41,088 nt of DNA from an uncultured Acetatifactor sp. (GCA_947629645.1 CANREV010000026.1:1-41088), one strand, 5' to 3'. Counted from the first letter of the stretch, positions 26,731 through 35,135 are shown. Notes: generated from the sequence alone by a model not told the origin. Numbers and translations: made by a program.

Positions 26731-26830
26731 TTACATTTGACTGTCAGTTTATTACAGGAAGGTGCTGATGCGGCTAAATCGGACGAAGGTTCCCGCCGAT
26801 AACAAATGTAAACGTGAATGCGAAGCATTC
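26731..26830 (+). promoter_or_regulatory. Structured leader of the coiled-coil protein gene
   Basis: TTACATTTG (26731-26739) pairs perfectly with CAAATGTAA (26803-26811). The enclosed segment can form ATCGG/CCGAT (26778-26800). A separate GAATGC-GAA-GCATTC hairpin (26816-26830) ends 8 nt before the ribosome-binding site. It matches no riboswitch class I recognise. Confidence 0.4.
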
Positions 26831-26849
26831 GATAGGACAGGAGGGAAAG

Positions 26850-27698
26850 ATGAATACATTGATTTCAACTTATACGGAAAACAGTGGAAAATTGTTTCAG
26901 ACTTGTTCAGACCATAGAACTTCCAATGCGTGCAATCCATCGGGAACTTTCGCTCAGGCGTTGTCCAGGCAGGGAACGGGCGGCGCGGGCGGGGAATCCG
27001 GGCTGTCTCCCAGGCAGATGACCATGGAGCAATATAAAGCGTATATTGACCAGAAAATCAAGCAGATCCCTGTTCATCCCAGCCGCAGAAACGAGATGAT
27101 TTCGGTAACTATTTCGGATGAGGGGTATGAAGCTATGAAAAACGATCCGGAGTATGAAGCATGGGTTTTGAATGATCTGCGTTCGGAATGGTCCCAGCCG
27201 GGCTTTTATTTCGGGGGCTCCGTCAGATCTTATACAACCGTCTGTTACGGCGCAACCAAGGAGGAATGCCGCAAAAACACCTGGAACGTCCCCTGTCGGA
27301 GCGCCAGCGACCGCGCAAGGCAGCGGCAGGAAGAAAATCGCCGCAGGCTGGCGAAAAAGATCAAGAAACAGAGGCTGCAGAAGCATCTCAGGGAGATTGC
27401 GTTCCAGCGTCAGGAGCAGCAGAGGAAACTGGTCAAAAAGCTGATCGAGCACAGACAGGAAATTGAGAAGGAAAACCGGCAGCGCTGGCGGAGGGCTGTT
27501 GTGAAAGACAAACCGGACGGCACCAGAGTGCTGGAGATCACTGACAAAAAGAAGAGTATCGAGAAGATCACCGAACGGGATATCCTGAGAATGGAGGAAG
27601 TGCTGCTGGCGTTGGAACAGCAACGGGAATTTATTGAACAGAGGTTTTACGAGGACGGTAATTTTTACGGATTTCACCATTGGCTTTTGAATGGATAA
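26850..27698 (+). CDS. Uncharacterised protein with basic coiled coil
   Basis: 282 residues, function unknown. Residues about 1-50 are low-complexity (Ser, Gly, Thr). Residues about 55-140 form a conserved-looking domain (MEQYKAYIDQKIKQIPVHPS, then ISVTISDEGYEAMKNDPEYE). About 150-225 is a long, very basic Gln/Arg/Lys-rich coiled coil, followed by an acidic helical end (about 235-282). Similar proteins occur in Lachnospiraceae genomes, often in several copies and usually annotated only as DUFs; DUF6033 is a possible label I cannot confirm. AGGAGGG at 26839-26845 supports ATG 26850. It has no signal peptide. Nucleic-acid binding by the basic coil is a guess. Confidence 0.7.
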   Translation: MNTLISTYTENSGKLFQTCSDHRTSNACNPSGTFAQALSRQGTGGAGGESGLSPRQMTMEQYKAYIDQKIKQIPVHPSRRNEMISVTISDEGYEAMKNDPEYEAWVLNDLRSEWSQPGFYFGGSVRSYTTVCYGATKEECRKNTWNVPCRSASDRARQRQEENRRRLAKKIKKQRLQKHLREIAFQRQEQQRKLVKKLIEHRQEIEKENRQRWRRAVVKDKPDGTRVLEITDKKKSIEKITERDILRMEEVLLALEQQREFIEQRFYEDGNFYGFHHWLLNG

Positions 27699-27947
27699 AA
27701 AAGTATATCCTATTGGAAAATGGTACACCGGGCGGGATGTGATCGTTTTTAAGATAAGGGATCCGGGATGATCAGCAGGGTATTGGGAGAACTTGCGAAA
27801 AACCGGGCAGATCTGCAGTCCGCATAAGGTTGAGCGGGTTGAGCGCAATAGTTTAGCCAAAGAAGGGACGTTACATTGGGAAAGGAAAAACCTGTAGTGT
27901 CCTGTGAGGGATATCTGTGAGAAATATCATGGAAGGTGAGGATTGAA

Positions 27948-28367
27948 ATGTTCGAAATCAGATATGTCCAAAGCGCGGATAAGGAGTTTTGGTATGCGCT
28001 TGATAAACATCTGCCGGAGCCTGAATTTGACAAAAAGGTTCGCGACAGGCAGGGATATGTGATATTGGAGAATCACACGCCGGTGGGATTATTAAGATAT
28101 AATTTATTCTGGGACAATACTCCGTTTTGCACCCTGTTATTTATAGATTGGCCCCATCAGGGCAAAGGCTGCGGAAGAAAACTGATGGAATACTGGGAAA
28201 ACGACATGAAGGCGCAGGGTTACGGAATGATCCTGACCTCCACGCAGGTAGATGAAAATGCACAGCATTTTTACAGAAAACTGGGCTATAAGGATTGCGG
28301 CGGTCTGGTTGTGGATATTCCGGGTTACGCACAGCCTATGGAAATGTTTTTCATTAAGAAGCTGTGA
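27948..28367 (+). CDS. GNAT family N-acetyltransferase
   Basis: 139 residues with the GCN5-related fold. The acetyl-CoA pyrophosphate-binding loop is clear as HQGKGCGRKLM, the C-terminal QHFYRKLGYKD helix-strand is typical, and the central strand CTLLFIDWP precedes the loop. The substrate is unknown. GGTGAGG lies 6 nt before ATG 27948; the GTG four codons upstream overlaps it. The preceding gap 27699-27947 contains no gene I can support, only short broken frames. Confidence 0.88.
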   Translation: MFEIRYVQSADKEFWYALDKHLPEPEFDKKVRDRQGYVILENHTPVGLLRYNLFWDNTPFCTLLFIDWPHQGKGCGRKLMEYWENDMKAQGYGMILTSTQVDENAQHFYRKLGYKDCGGLVVDIPGYAQPMEMFFIKKL

Positions 28368-28405
28368 CCGATAAGGAATAAATTTTAAGAGAGTTTTAAT
28401 GGACT

Positions 28406-28411
28406 TATAAT
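28406..28411 (+). promoter_or_regulatory. -10 box before the small anchored protein gene
   Basis: A consensus TATAAT lies about 45 nt upstream of the start, but no good -35 box is visible (only TTTTAA 17 bp upstream). Confidence 0.35.
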
Positions 28412-28456
28412 TTCATACAATGCCTGTATCAAATACATTGAACGGAGGAAAGAACA

Positions 28457-28831
28457 ATGGAAAAGAGAGCAGGCGGATTGTTGTTTTGGGCTGTAACGAT
28501 TCTGCTGATTACCGTTACGGCCTTTTGCTGTGTGGAGACGGCGGCCAGCAGAACCGATCTCACCAGGGCGGAGCTGGAGAGCTGTTACCGCGAATGGGAG
28601 AGGGGGATTGCGGAGGATATCAGAGAGTACCTCGGGCGGCAGGGCTATGAGAACAGCGGAGTTACGCTGACAAGAGTGACGGATGAGGACGGTTTCAGGG
28701 AGTACACGGTGAGCATTCACCACAGCTCCATTATGGAAATGGGAGAGGATGGCAGGGGAGAACTGGCACAGCATCTTTCGGCGCGGATCCCGAAAAGTGA
28801 GAATTGTACTTTTTCCATGAATTTCTTTTGA
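28457..28831 (+). CDS. Small membrane-anchored or secreted protein of unknown function
   Basis: 124 residues. An N-terminal hydrophobic helix (about 8-26, GLLFWAVTILLITVTAFCC) acts as signal or anchor and is followed by an acidic extracytoplasmic domain of about 95 residues (helix ELESCYREWERGIAEDIREY, then strands VTLTRV and YTVSIHH). I recognise no family. A Cys-Cys pair at the end of the hydrophobic stretch does not form a clear lipobox. GGAGG about 8 nt before the ATG gives a good start. It has its own candidate promoter; the next gene also has its own. Confidence 0.7.
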   Translation: MEKRAGGLLFWAVTILLITVTAFCCVETAASRTDLTRAELESCYREWERGIAEDIREYLGRQGYENSGVTLTRVTDEDGFREYTVSIHHSSIMEMGEDGRGELAQHLSARIPKSENCTFSMNFF

Positions 28832-28849
28832 AAGTTTGACAGGAATTGC

Positions 28850-28878
28850 ATGACATTTTTTAAAAATGGGGGTATACT
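28850..28878 (+). promoter_or_regulatory. Promoter of the DUF1653 gene
   Basis: ATGACA (28850-28855) and TATACT (28873-28878) are 17 bp apart, between the small anchored protein gene and the DUF1653 gene. A TTGACA at 28836 is too far from this -10. Confidence 0.6.
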
Positions 28879-28961
28879 TCCTATAGAAAAAGCCTGATGA
28901 AAAACCTGATAGGACAGTTTCGCATCAGGGAAGAAGGCGAAAGCGGAAAGGAGCTCCCCAA

Positions 28962-29690
28962 ATGTCATTTATTCCCAAACCACATGAAATCTATAAACAT
29001 TTTAAAGGGAACCTATATCAGATTACGGCAATCGCGGAACATACGGAGACGGGGGAGATATTGGTGGTCTATCAGGCCATGTACGGCGACTTTAAGACAT
29101 ATGCGCGTCCCTTGTCCATGTTCGTTGGCCCGGTGGATAAAGAAAAATATCCCGATGTCACGCAGGAGTTTCGGTTTGAACTGCAGGGGCCGGAAGCGGA
29201 GAGACAAAAAAGAGAAAGCGGGTCTGTGTCCGGCGCCGCAGTAACGCAATCGCAGCCTCCGGCGAGCCGACAGGCGCAGTCAGATGCAGAGCGGTCTCCG
29301 GTGAGCCGACAGACGCGGTCAGGCGCAGTTCAGTCTCCGGTGAGGCCGCAGACGCGGTCAGACGCAGATCAGTCTCCGGTGAGGCCACAGACGCAGTCAG
29401 ACGCGGATCAGCAGTCGGTGGACCAATGTTCACAGCAGTTTCAGCAGGAAGAGCAGGAGGAAGAGTTAAATATCGATCCTATGGTGCTGGAATTTCTGGA
29501 TTCCGACAGCTATGAGCAGAGGCTGAACATTCTGGCGGGCCTCCATCACCGCATTACGGACGATATGCTCACTACTATGGCGATCGCGTGCGATGTGGAG
29601 ATCGGGGACGGGGATATCGAGGAGCGGTATGAAGCGTTAAAGACCTGTCTGCTGACACTGGAGCGGTATGAATGCAATCGGCTGAGATAG
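28962..29690 (+). CDS. DUF1653 domain protein with tandem-repeat linker
   Basis: 242 residues in three parts. Residues 1-70 are a DUF1653 domain (HFKGNLYQITAIAEHTETGE, then VVYQAMYGD and YARPLSMF), a small SH3-like module of unknown function that is usually a stand-alone protein. Residues about 85-160 are a Ser/Gln/Arg/Asp/Pro-rich linker made of four 13-residue repeats. Residues about 165-242 are an acidic helical domain (LEFLDSDSYEQRLNILAGLH). The start at 28962 is preceded by GGAAAGGAG. The nucleotidase gene begins 58 nt after it, so the two may be co-transcribed. Confidence 0.82.
   Translation: MSFIPKPHEIYKHFKGNLYQITAIAEHTETGEILVVYQAMYGDFKTYARPLSMFVGPVDKEKYPDVTQEFRFELQGPEAERQKRESGSVSGAAVTQSQPPASRQAQSDAERSPVSRQTRSGAVQSPVRPQTRSDADQSPVRPQTQSDADQQSVDQCSQQFQQEEQEEELNIDPMVLEFLDSDSYEQRLNILAGLHHRITDDMLTTMAIACDVEIGDGDIEERYEALKTCLLTLERYECNRLR
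29256..29411 (+). repeat. Four 39-bp in-frame tandem repeats in the DUF1653 protein
   Basis: Units start at 29256, 29295, 29334 and 29373, each encoding 13 residues of the type SPVRPQTRSDADQ. Units 3 and 4 are nearly identical while unit 1 is most diverged, which fits stepwise expansion by slippage. The copy number keeps the frame. Confidence 0.88.
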
Positions 29691-29748
29691 CGCGGGGAGC
29701 ATGACGCGGCAGTCGCTGATAGGAGCGTTTCCGGAAAGGGAGTGTCCT

Positions 29749-30723
29749 ATGGCATATCGGCTGGATAAAAAGATGGTGATCGGCGTGTCATCGAGAGCGT
29801 TGTTTGACCTGACGGTGGAAAATGAGATCTTTGAGACCAAAGGGCTGGAGGCTTATTGCAGATACCAGACGGAGCATGAAAGCGATATTTTGAAGCCGGG
29901 GGCGGGTTTTCAACTGATCAGGTCTCTTTTGCAGCTCAATGAGCGCAAAGAGGGAGGAAATCTGGTGGAAGTCATTATCATGTCCCGCAACAGCCCCGAA
30001 ACAGCGATCAGGATCTTTAACACCATCGCCCATTACGGGCTTTCGATCACCCGTTCCGTTCTGGTCAGCGGGGCATCGTTAGCGCCCTATCTGGCGGCGT
30101 TTCACACAGACCTTTTTTTGTCGGCGTGTGAGGAGGATGTGCAGTGCGCTATTGACAGCGGGATCGCGGCAGGCATCATCTGCACGGAATACAATCCTTT
30201 GCAGGTGCGTCATCTTCCTACGGCAACGGCGCAGATCAGGATCGCTTTCGATGGCGATGCGGTACTGTTTGCAGGGGAGTCGGAGCGTATTTTTCAGGAA
30301 AAAGGTCTCAGCGCTTTTGAGGAAAATGAAAAGATACATGCCATGGAGCCTTTGGCGGAGGGGCCTTTTGCACAGTTTTTGAGAAAATTGTCCGATCTGC
30401 AGAAAGAATTTGAAGACGGGGAATGTCCCATCAGGACAGCGCTTGTGACTTCGCGCAGCGCTCCGGCCCACGAGAGAGTGCTGCGCACCATCAGGGCATG
30501 GAAAGTGCGGGTAGATGAAGTGTTCTTTTTGGGAGGGCTGGAAAAGAAGGAGATCCTGAAAGCTTTCGGCGCACAGATCTTTTTTGACGATCAGCCGATA
30601 CATACCGTCAGCGCGGCGGAATGCGTGCCGGCGGCCAGGGTGCCCTGCCGCAGGAGCGATACGGCATCGGCTTTGTGTCAGGAACCGCAAAGAATTTCCG
30701 GTCCGGAGTGCGCCACCGGATGA
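29749..30723 (+). CDS. Cytosolic 5'-nucleotidase, cN-I type
   Basis: 324 residues resembling the 5'-nucleotidase family that includes vertebrate cytosolic nucleotidase I: MVIGVSSRALFDLTVENEIF (nucleophile region, here with Ser-Ser where haloacid-dehalogenase enzymes often have Asp-x-Asp), VIIMSRNSPETAIRIFNTI, LVSGASLAPYLAAF, IAFDGDAVLFAGESE and VFFLGGLEKKEILKAF. These enzymes dephosphorylate nucleoside monophosphates in the cytoplasm. AAAGGGAG (29736-29742) places the start at 29749 rather than at ATG 29701. The C-terminal 30 residues are low-complexity and probably disordered. It follows the DUF1653 gene closely. Confidence 0.82.
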   Translation: MAYRLDKKMVIGVSSRALFDLTVENEIFETKGLEAYCRYQTEHESDILKPGAGFQLIRSLLQLNERKEGGNLVEVIIMSRNSPETAIRIFNTIAHYGLSITRSVLVSGASLAPYLAAFHTDLFLSACEEDVQCAIDSGIAAGIICTEYNPLQVRHLPTATAQIRIAFDGDAVLFAGESERIFQEKGLSAFEENEKIHAMEPLAEGPFAQFLRKLSDLQKEFEDGECPIRTALVTSRSAPAHERVLRTIRAWKVRVDEVFFLGGLEKKEILKAFGAQIFFDDQPIHTVSAAECVPAARVPCRRSDTASALCQEPQRISGPECATG

Positions 30724-30736
30724 ATCTAAATATATG

Positions 30737-30908
30737 CGAAAAAGCGTCAAAGCAGTGGGAGCTGTAAAGTAAGCGTGAAGAAGATGTAAAGGAAGCAGCG
30801 GAGGATGCAGAGAAGACGTAAAGAAGATGTAAAGGAAGCAGCATAGGATGTAGAGAAGCTGTGAAGAAGGTGTAAAGTAAGCGCTGGAAGCTGTAAAGAA
30901 GACGTAAA
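30737..30908 (+). repeat. 43-bp intergenic tandem repeat (three clear units and one degenerate unit)
   Basis: Units of exactly 43 bp begin at 30780, 30823 and 30866 (GAAGATGTAAAGGAAGCAGC in the first two, GAAGGTGTAAAGTAAGCGC in the third). A degenerate unit at 30737-30779 shares its second half. The array is purine-rich on the + strand, lies between the nucleotidase and sfsA-mutY, and has stops in all + frames. Confidence 0.85.
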
Positions 30909-30937
30909 GCAAGCGGGAAGAAAGAGGCGTAGGAGAA

Positions 30938-32710
30938 ATGCGGTACGATAATATTGTGCGGGGGCGCTTTTTAGAGCGCCCCAATCGTTTTATCGCGAGA
31001 GTGGAGTTAAATGGAAAAGAGGAGACGGTGCACGTCAAAAACACAGGGCGATGCAGGGAGCTTCTGGTAAAAGGGGCTGAAGTGTTTCTCGAGAAGAGCG
31101 ATAATGCGCAGCGCTCCACCGGTTATGATCTGGTGGCGGTGAAAAAAGGCGAGCGTATCATCAATATAGATTCCCAGGCGCCCAACAAGGCGGCGGAAGA
31201 ATGGCTTCTTGGAAAAGAACTTTTTCCCGATCTTGTCTCGGTACGTCCCGAAACGGTGTACGGCAGCTCCCGGTTCGACTTTTATGTGGAGACCGAAAAA
31301 GAAAAGATATTTCTGGAAGTCAAAGGCGTCACACTGGAGGAGGACGGTGTGGTGCGCTTTCCGGACGCTCCTTCCGGCCGGGCGGTAAAGCATGTGGAAG
31401 AGCTGGTACGGGCAAAGCGGGAGGGATACCGCGCCTTTGTACTCTTTGTGGTCCAGATGCAAGGCGTCCGTTACTTTACGCCGAATTACGACACCCACAG
31501 AGAGTTTGCAGAAGCCCTCTGCAGGGCGGCACAGGCGGGCGTGGAGATCCTTGCCTATGACTGCGATGTAACGGAAGATTCCATGAAGATCCGCGAACCG
31601 GTGGAGGTGGGGCTGACGGAAGATTACGGACTGTTGCGCAACATTCCCGAACCGCTCCTTCAGTGGTACGATGCAAACAGGCGTATCCTGCCCTGGAGGG
31701 AGGATCCTTCCCCCTACCGCGTGTGGGTGTCGGAGATCATGTTACAGCAGACCCGTGTGGAGGCGGTAAAGCCTTATTTTGAACGGTTTATGAGAGAACT
31801 TCCCGATATAGAGGCGCTGGCCGGGGCGCAGGAGGAGACGCTTTTAAAACTCTGGGAAGGACTGGGATATTATAACAGAGTGCGCAATCTGCAGAAAGCC
31901 GCCATCCGGATACGGGATGAGTACGGGGGGAAGATGCCCTCGGAATATGAAAAACTGTTAAAGCTTCCGGGAATCGGCAGCTATACGGCGGGAGCCATCG
32001 CCTCCATCGCCTACGGAAAGGCGGTTTGTGCGGTGGACGGCAACGTGCTGCGCGTGATCTCGAGGGTCAGGCGCGACAAGCGCCCTGTCAGCGATGGAAA
32101 GGTAAAGCAGTCTGTGGAGAGAGATTTAGGGCAGATCATGCCAAAGAATCGGAGCGGCGATTTGAATCAGGCGCTGATGGAGCTTGGCGCCTGCGTCTGC
32201 ATCCCAAACGGGGCGCCGCTGTGTGGGAAATGTCCTCTGAAAGAGATCTGTATGGCCCATGAAGCAAAAGATGAGAGAAATTATCCTGTGAAAGAGGGGA
32301 AAAAGCCCCGCGTCATAGAAGAGAAGACCATTCTCATCATCCGCGATGAAAACCGCGCGGCTATCCGCAAACGTACCGGGAAGGGATTGCTTGCCGGAAT
32401 GTATGAATTTCCTTCCATAGAAGGGTTTTGCACAGCGGAGGAGGTGGCGCAGTATCTGGCTCAAAACGGTTTAAAGGCGCTGCGCATCAGCCCGCTGGAA
32501 GAGGCAAAGCATATTTTTACCCACAAAGAATGGCACATGAAAGGATACATGGTCAGAGTGGACGAGCTGGAGCCCAGGGGGATAGGCGATCAGTCAAAGA
32601 ACTGGATCTATATTGAACCGGCTGAAGCTGAGGAGAAATACCCTATGCCTTCCGCTTTTGGGGCATATATGAAATATCTGGGAATGAAAAGGGGATGGTC
32701 CGGTCAATAG
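30938..32710 (+). CDS. SfsA-MutY fusion: SfsA nuclease-like domain plus A/G-specific adenine glycosylase
   Basis: 590 residues in one frame. Residues 1-228 are a full-length SfsA (GRFLERPNRFIARVELNG, VKNTGRC, and a PD-(D/E)xK-like core with Asp114, Glu127, Lys129 in RFDFYV and FLEVKG). Residues about 233-590 are MutY: catalytic Glu266 in SEIMLQQT, helix-hairpin-helix LPGIGSYTAGA, Asp367 in VDGNV, an Fe-S cluster at Cys421, 429, 432, 438, and a C-terminal Nudix-like 8-oxoG recognition domain. MutY removes adenine mispaired with 8-oxoguanine. SfsA is a proposed nucleic-acid binding or nuclease protein of uncertain role. Fusion suggests SfsA works in DNA repair. AGGAG lies unusually close to the ATG. 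Confidence 0.93.
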   Translation: MRYDNIVRGRFLERPNRFIARVELNGKEETVHVKNTGRCRELLVKGAEVFLEKSDNAQRSTGYDLVAVKKGERIINIDSQAPNKAAEEWLLGKELFPDLVSVRPETVYGSSRFDFYVETEKEKIFLEVKGVTLEEDGVVRFPDAPSGRAVKHVEELVRAKREGYRAFVLFVVQMQGVRYFTPNYDTHREFAEALCRAAQAGVEILAYDCDVTEDSMKIREPVEVGLTEDYGLLRNIPEPLLQWYDANRRILPWREDPSPYRVWVSEIMLQQTRVEAVKPYFERFMRELPDIEALAGAQEETLLKLWEGLGYYNRVRNLQKAAIRIRDEYGGKMPSEYEKLLKLPGIGSYTAGAIASIAYGKAVCAVDGNVLRVISRVRRDKRPVSDGKVKQSVERDLGQIMPKNRSGDLNQALMELGACVCIPNGAPLCGKCPLKEICMAHEAKDERNYPVKEGKKPRVIEEKTILIIRDENRAAIRKRTGKGLLAGMYEFPSIEGFCTAEEVAQYLAQNGLKALRISPLEEAKHIFTHKEWHMKGYMVRVDELEPRGIGDQSKNWIYIEPAEAEEKYPMPSAFGAYMKYLGMKRGWSGQ

Positions 32711-32719
32711 ACAGTGCGC

Positions 32720-34837
32720 TCAACACTGCAATTTACTCAAAAGTTCTTTGATATTGATGGGTTTAGAAATAAAATCGTTCATCCCGCTTTGGAAAGCCTT
32801 TTCCCGATCTGTCTGGAAAGTATTGGCTGTGCATGCGAATATTCTTACCGATTCGGCATCAGGACGGTCCAGAGCGCGTATCTCTCTGGCGGCTTCAAAG
32901 CCATTCATTTCCGGCATCAGCAGATCCATCAGGATTACACCGTATTCGCCGTAGTCTGATGCCTGAAAGGCTTCTACCGCTTTTTTCCCGTTCTCCACAT
33001 GAAGCGCCTGGTAGCCTTCCCCTTCCAGCAATTCCACAAGAATCTGACCGTTCAGGTCATTGTCCTCTGCGATCAGGATCTTTGGCATCCCATGGGACGC
33101 AGTAGCGCTGTCTGTCTTATCGATAAGCGCTTTTTGATCGGGAAATGTCGCCGGTTTGGATACGAATACAAAGGTAAAACAGCTTCCTTTCTTCAGTTTG
33201 CTTTCCACGCTCAGACTTCCCCCCATGCGCTCCGCTAAAAGCGCGCTGATCGCCAGTCCCAGCCCGGTGCCCTGGTTGCCTTGGGAAACTGTGTCCCGCT
33301 CCTGGGTAAAGGGGGTAAAAATCTTTTTCTGAAACTCTTCGCTCATACCGCAGCCGGTATCTGTAACCTGTATGGCAGTCGTCACATTTCCTTCGGGGTT
33401 TTCTGTCTGGCGTGCCTTTATGGTGACGCTGTCTCCCCGCTGCGTATACTTGCAGGCATTGCCAAGCAGATTTAAAAGCACCTGCTGGATTCGTACGGCG
33501 TCCCCGAGAATATAGGGATGCGTAAACAAAACATCCGATTTAAAATCGATTTGTTTTTCTTCCATGCAGCTCTTTTCAACGGATTCCACCGTTGTAAGCA
33601 GCAGCTCAAGGTCTACCGGTTTCTGTTCCAATTCCATTTTGCGATCCTGAAGCCTTGACATATCCAGAACATTGTTTACCAGCGAGAGAAGATATTGTGC
33701 CACAGTGGAAGACTGACGCAGATAAGATGCCGTCTTGTCCTTGTCATCCAAATTCTGGGACATCAGAAAATTCAGGCTGATCAGTCCGTTTAAGGGCGTC
33801 CGGATCTCATGGCTCATGGCGGAGAGAAAGTCGCTTTTCGCTTTGGCGTCCGCTCTGGCGTTGATAGACCGGATGCGGGCGCGCAAAGCAACTCCTATTA
33901 AAATACAGATCATGACAAAGGCGATTCCCAGAATAAACAGTATATAGCGGTACTGAAACACAAAATCGGCGATAGTGTATTCATACATATTTTCCGTGAC
34001 GGAAGCGATCACATAGCCGGACACTTCCGCATACGAGATTTGTCCGATGGACTTATTGATAATAGAGATTAAAATCTCCTTTTCCTTCCACACCGCGCTA
34101 TTGGTTCCGTCCAGAGGCGTCACTGCCGAAAAGCACAGCTGATCGTTCATTTCCAGAACAGGTATCACCAGCAGGTTGTGATAGTATGGTTTATAGAGCC
34201 AGTATTCCGCTATATATTGATTTTGGATCAAAAGATCCGCTTCCCCGCGGCGCACCGCGTTCAGACAGTCTTCCATGGTGGCGTAATCTACCAGCTTAAA
34301 ATTCGGATACTGTGCCGTGATCACTTTTCTGATGGTCTGGGAACCTGTGGAGATTGCTACCGTAAAGTCGGCGTCAGCCTTGAAAGAAAGTCCTTCCTTT
34401 GCCACAATTACCTTTCTGCTGGACAGATAGGGATCGCTCATCAGGATTCCTTTTGCCGCCTTGTTTGCTTCATTGTACTCCACACCGGTGACGAGGTCGA
34501 AACCTTCCTTCTGCAGGTATTCATAGGTGACTTCCCCTGCGGGAAGTTCCACATATTCAAAATTCAACCCGCTGATCTGGGAAATCCGGTCGAAAATGTG
34601 CCTGGAGATTCCGGCCAGTTCCCCGTTTTCACCCCGAAAGGATACGGGCTTGCGATCTCTGACATAACCTACTTTCAGAGTTGTTCCCGCGTCAATATAT
34701 GCCTTTTCTTCTTCTGTAAAAGAAATTTCCGCTGTCTGTCCTCTCTGCGCCGCCTGTGTGGGAAACCACGTCAGAATGCATGAAAGAAGCACAGACAGGA
34801 CAAAGAACGCTGTTTTCGATGATCTTTTGCTTTTCAC
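32720..34837 (-). CDS. Hybrid sensor histidine kinase with extracytoplasmic solute-binding domain
   Basis: About 705 residues from GTG 34837: a signal segment (KSKRSSKTAFFVLSVLLSC), a periplasmic-binding-protein-3 domain (about 40-270, like BvgS/EvgS sensors), a membrane helix (about 290-318), HisKA with MSHEIRTPLNG (His about 341), a HATPase domain (NLLGNACKYT, DTGCGM, GTGLGLAIS) and a C-terminal receiver (LIAEDND, phospho-Asp in VILMDLLMPEMNG, Lys in FISKP). There is no HPt domain. It likely senses a small solute outside the cell. The frame runs back to 34963, but the promoter at 34908-34936 lies inside that part, so translation must start later; the exact start is uncertain. No response-regulator gene is adjacent. 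Confidence 0.9.
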   Translation of the reverse strand: MKSKRSSKTAFFVLSVLLSCILTWFPTQAAQRGQTAEISFTEEEKAYIDAGTTLKVGYVRDRKPVSFRGENGELAGISRHIFDRISQISGLNFEYVELPAGEVTYEYLQKEGFDLVTGVEYNEANKAAKGILMSDPYLSSRKVIVAKEGLSFKADADFTVAISTGSQTIRKVITAQYPNFKLVDYATMEDCLNAVRRGEADLLIQNQYIAEYWLYKPYYHNLLVIPVLEMNDQLCFSAVTPLDGTNSAVWKEKEILISIINKSIGQISYAEVSGYVIASVTENMYEYTIADFVFQYRYILFILGIAFVMICILIGVALRARIRSINARADAKAKSDFLSAMSHEIRTPLNGLISLNFLMSQNLDDKDKTASYLRQSSTVAQYLLSLVNNVLDMSRLQDRKMELEQKPVDLELLLTTVESVEKSCMEEKQIDFKSDVLFTHPYILGDAVRIQQVLLNLLGNACKYTQRGDSVTIKARQTENPEGNVTTAIQVTDTGCGMSEEFQKKIFTPFTQERDTVSQGNQGTGLGLAISALLAERMGGSLSVESKLKKGSCFTFVFVSKPATFPDQKALIDKTDSATASHGMPKILIAEDNDLNGQILVELLEGEGYQALHVENGKKAVEAFQASDYGEYGVILMDLLMPEMNGFEAAREIRALDRPDAESVRIFACTANTFQTDREKAFQSGMNDFISKPINIKELLSKLQC

Positions 34838-34907
34838 GGCTGAAACCAACCTTTCGATATCTGTCAAATATCCGTTCCGATGGTCAAATAAAATAGGAAC
34901 ATGATTC

Positions 34908-34936
34908 ATTTTATCATAGATGATTTCGTGAGGCAA
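34908..34936 (-). promoter_or_regulatory. Promoter of the hybrid sensor kinase
   Basis: On the minus strand, TTGCCT (34936-34931) and TAAAAT (34913-34908) are 17 bp apart, with TG one base before the -10 (extended -10). It rules out translation starts upstream of about 34900. Confidence 0.65.
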
Positions 34937-35011
34937 GTGCAAGGGGAGCGACAGCCTGGCCAAACTGTTACCTGGATTACGGAAAGAGGTTCCGGAAAGA
35001 AAACATTCTTC

Positions 35012-35040
35012 TTTCCAACCGGGGGATTCTATGCTATAAT
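35012..35040 (+). promoter_or_regulatory. glyA promoter
   Basis: TTTCCA (35012-35017) and TATAAT (35035-35040) are 17 bp apart, with an extended -10 TG. An inverted repeat, GGAAAGAA with TTCTTTCC, overlaps the -35 and could be an operator. The leader to the ATG is about 90 nt and shows no known riboswitch. Confidence 0.65.
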
Positions 35041-35135
35041 GGTTCTGCTAATGCAAATTTACGTTGGAATGATTTCCAAATGTTGATCAGTCTTTTCATC
35101 CTAATTAAATATAAATTACGACAGGAGGATTTGTA

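Noticed and set aside
27693..27947. Short frames after the coiled-coil gene (26 codons from ATG 27693, then broken frames)
   Set aside because: There is no ribosome site, no recognisable motif and several stops. It may be eroded DNA but cannot be called a gene.
30737..30908. CRISPR-like array
   Set aside because: The units are contiguous tandem repeats with no unique spacers and no cas genes nearby.
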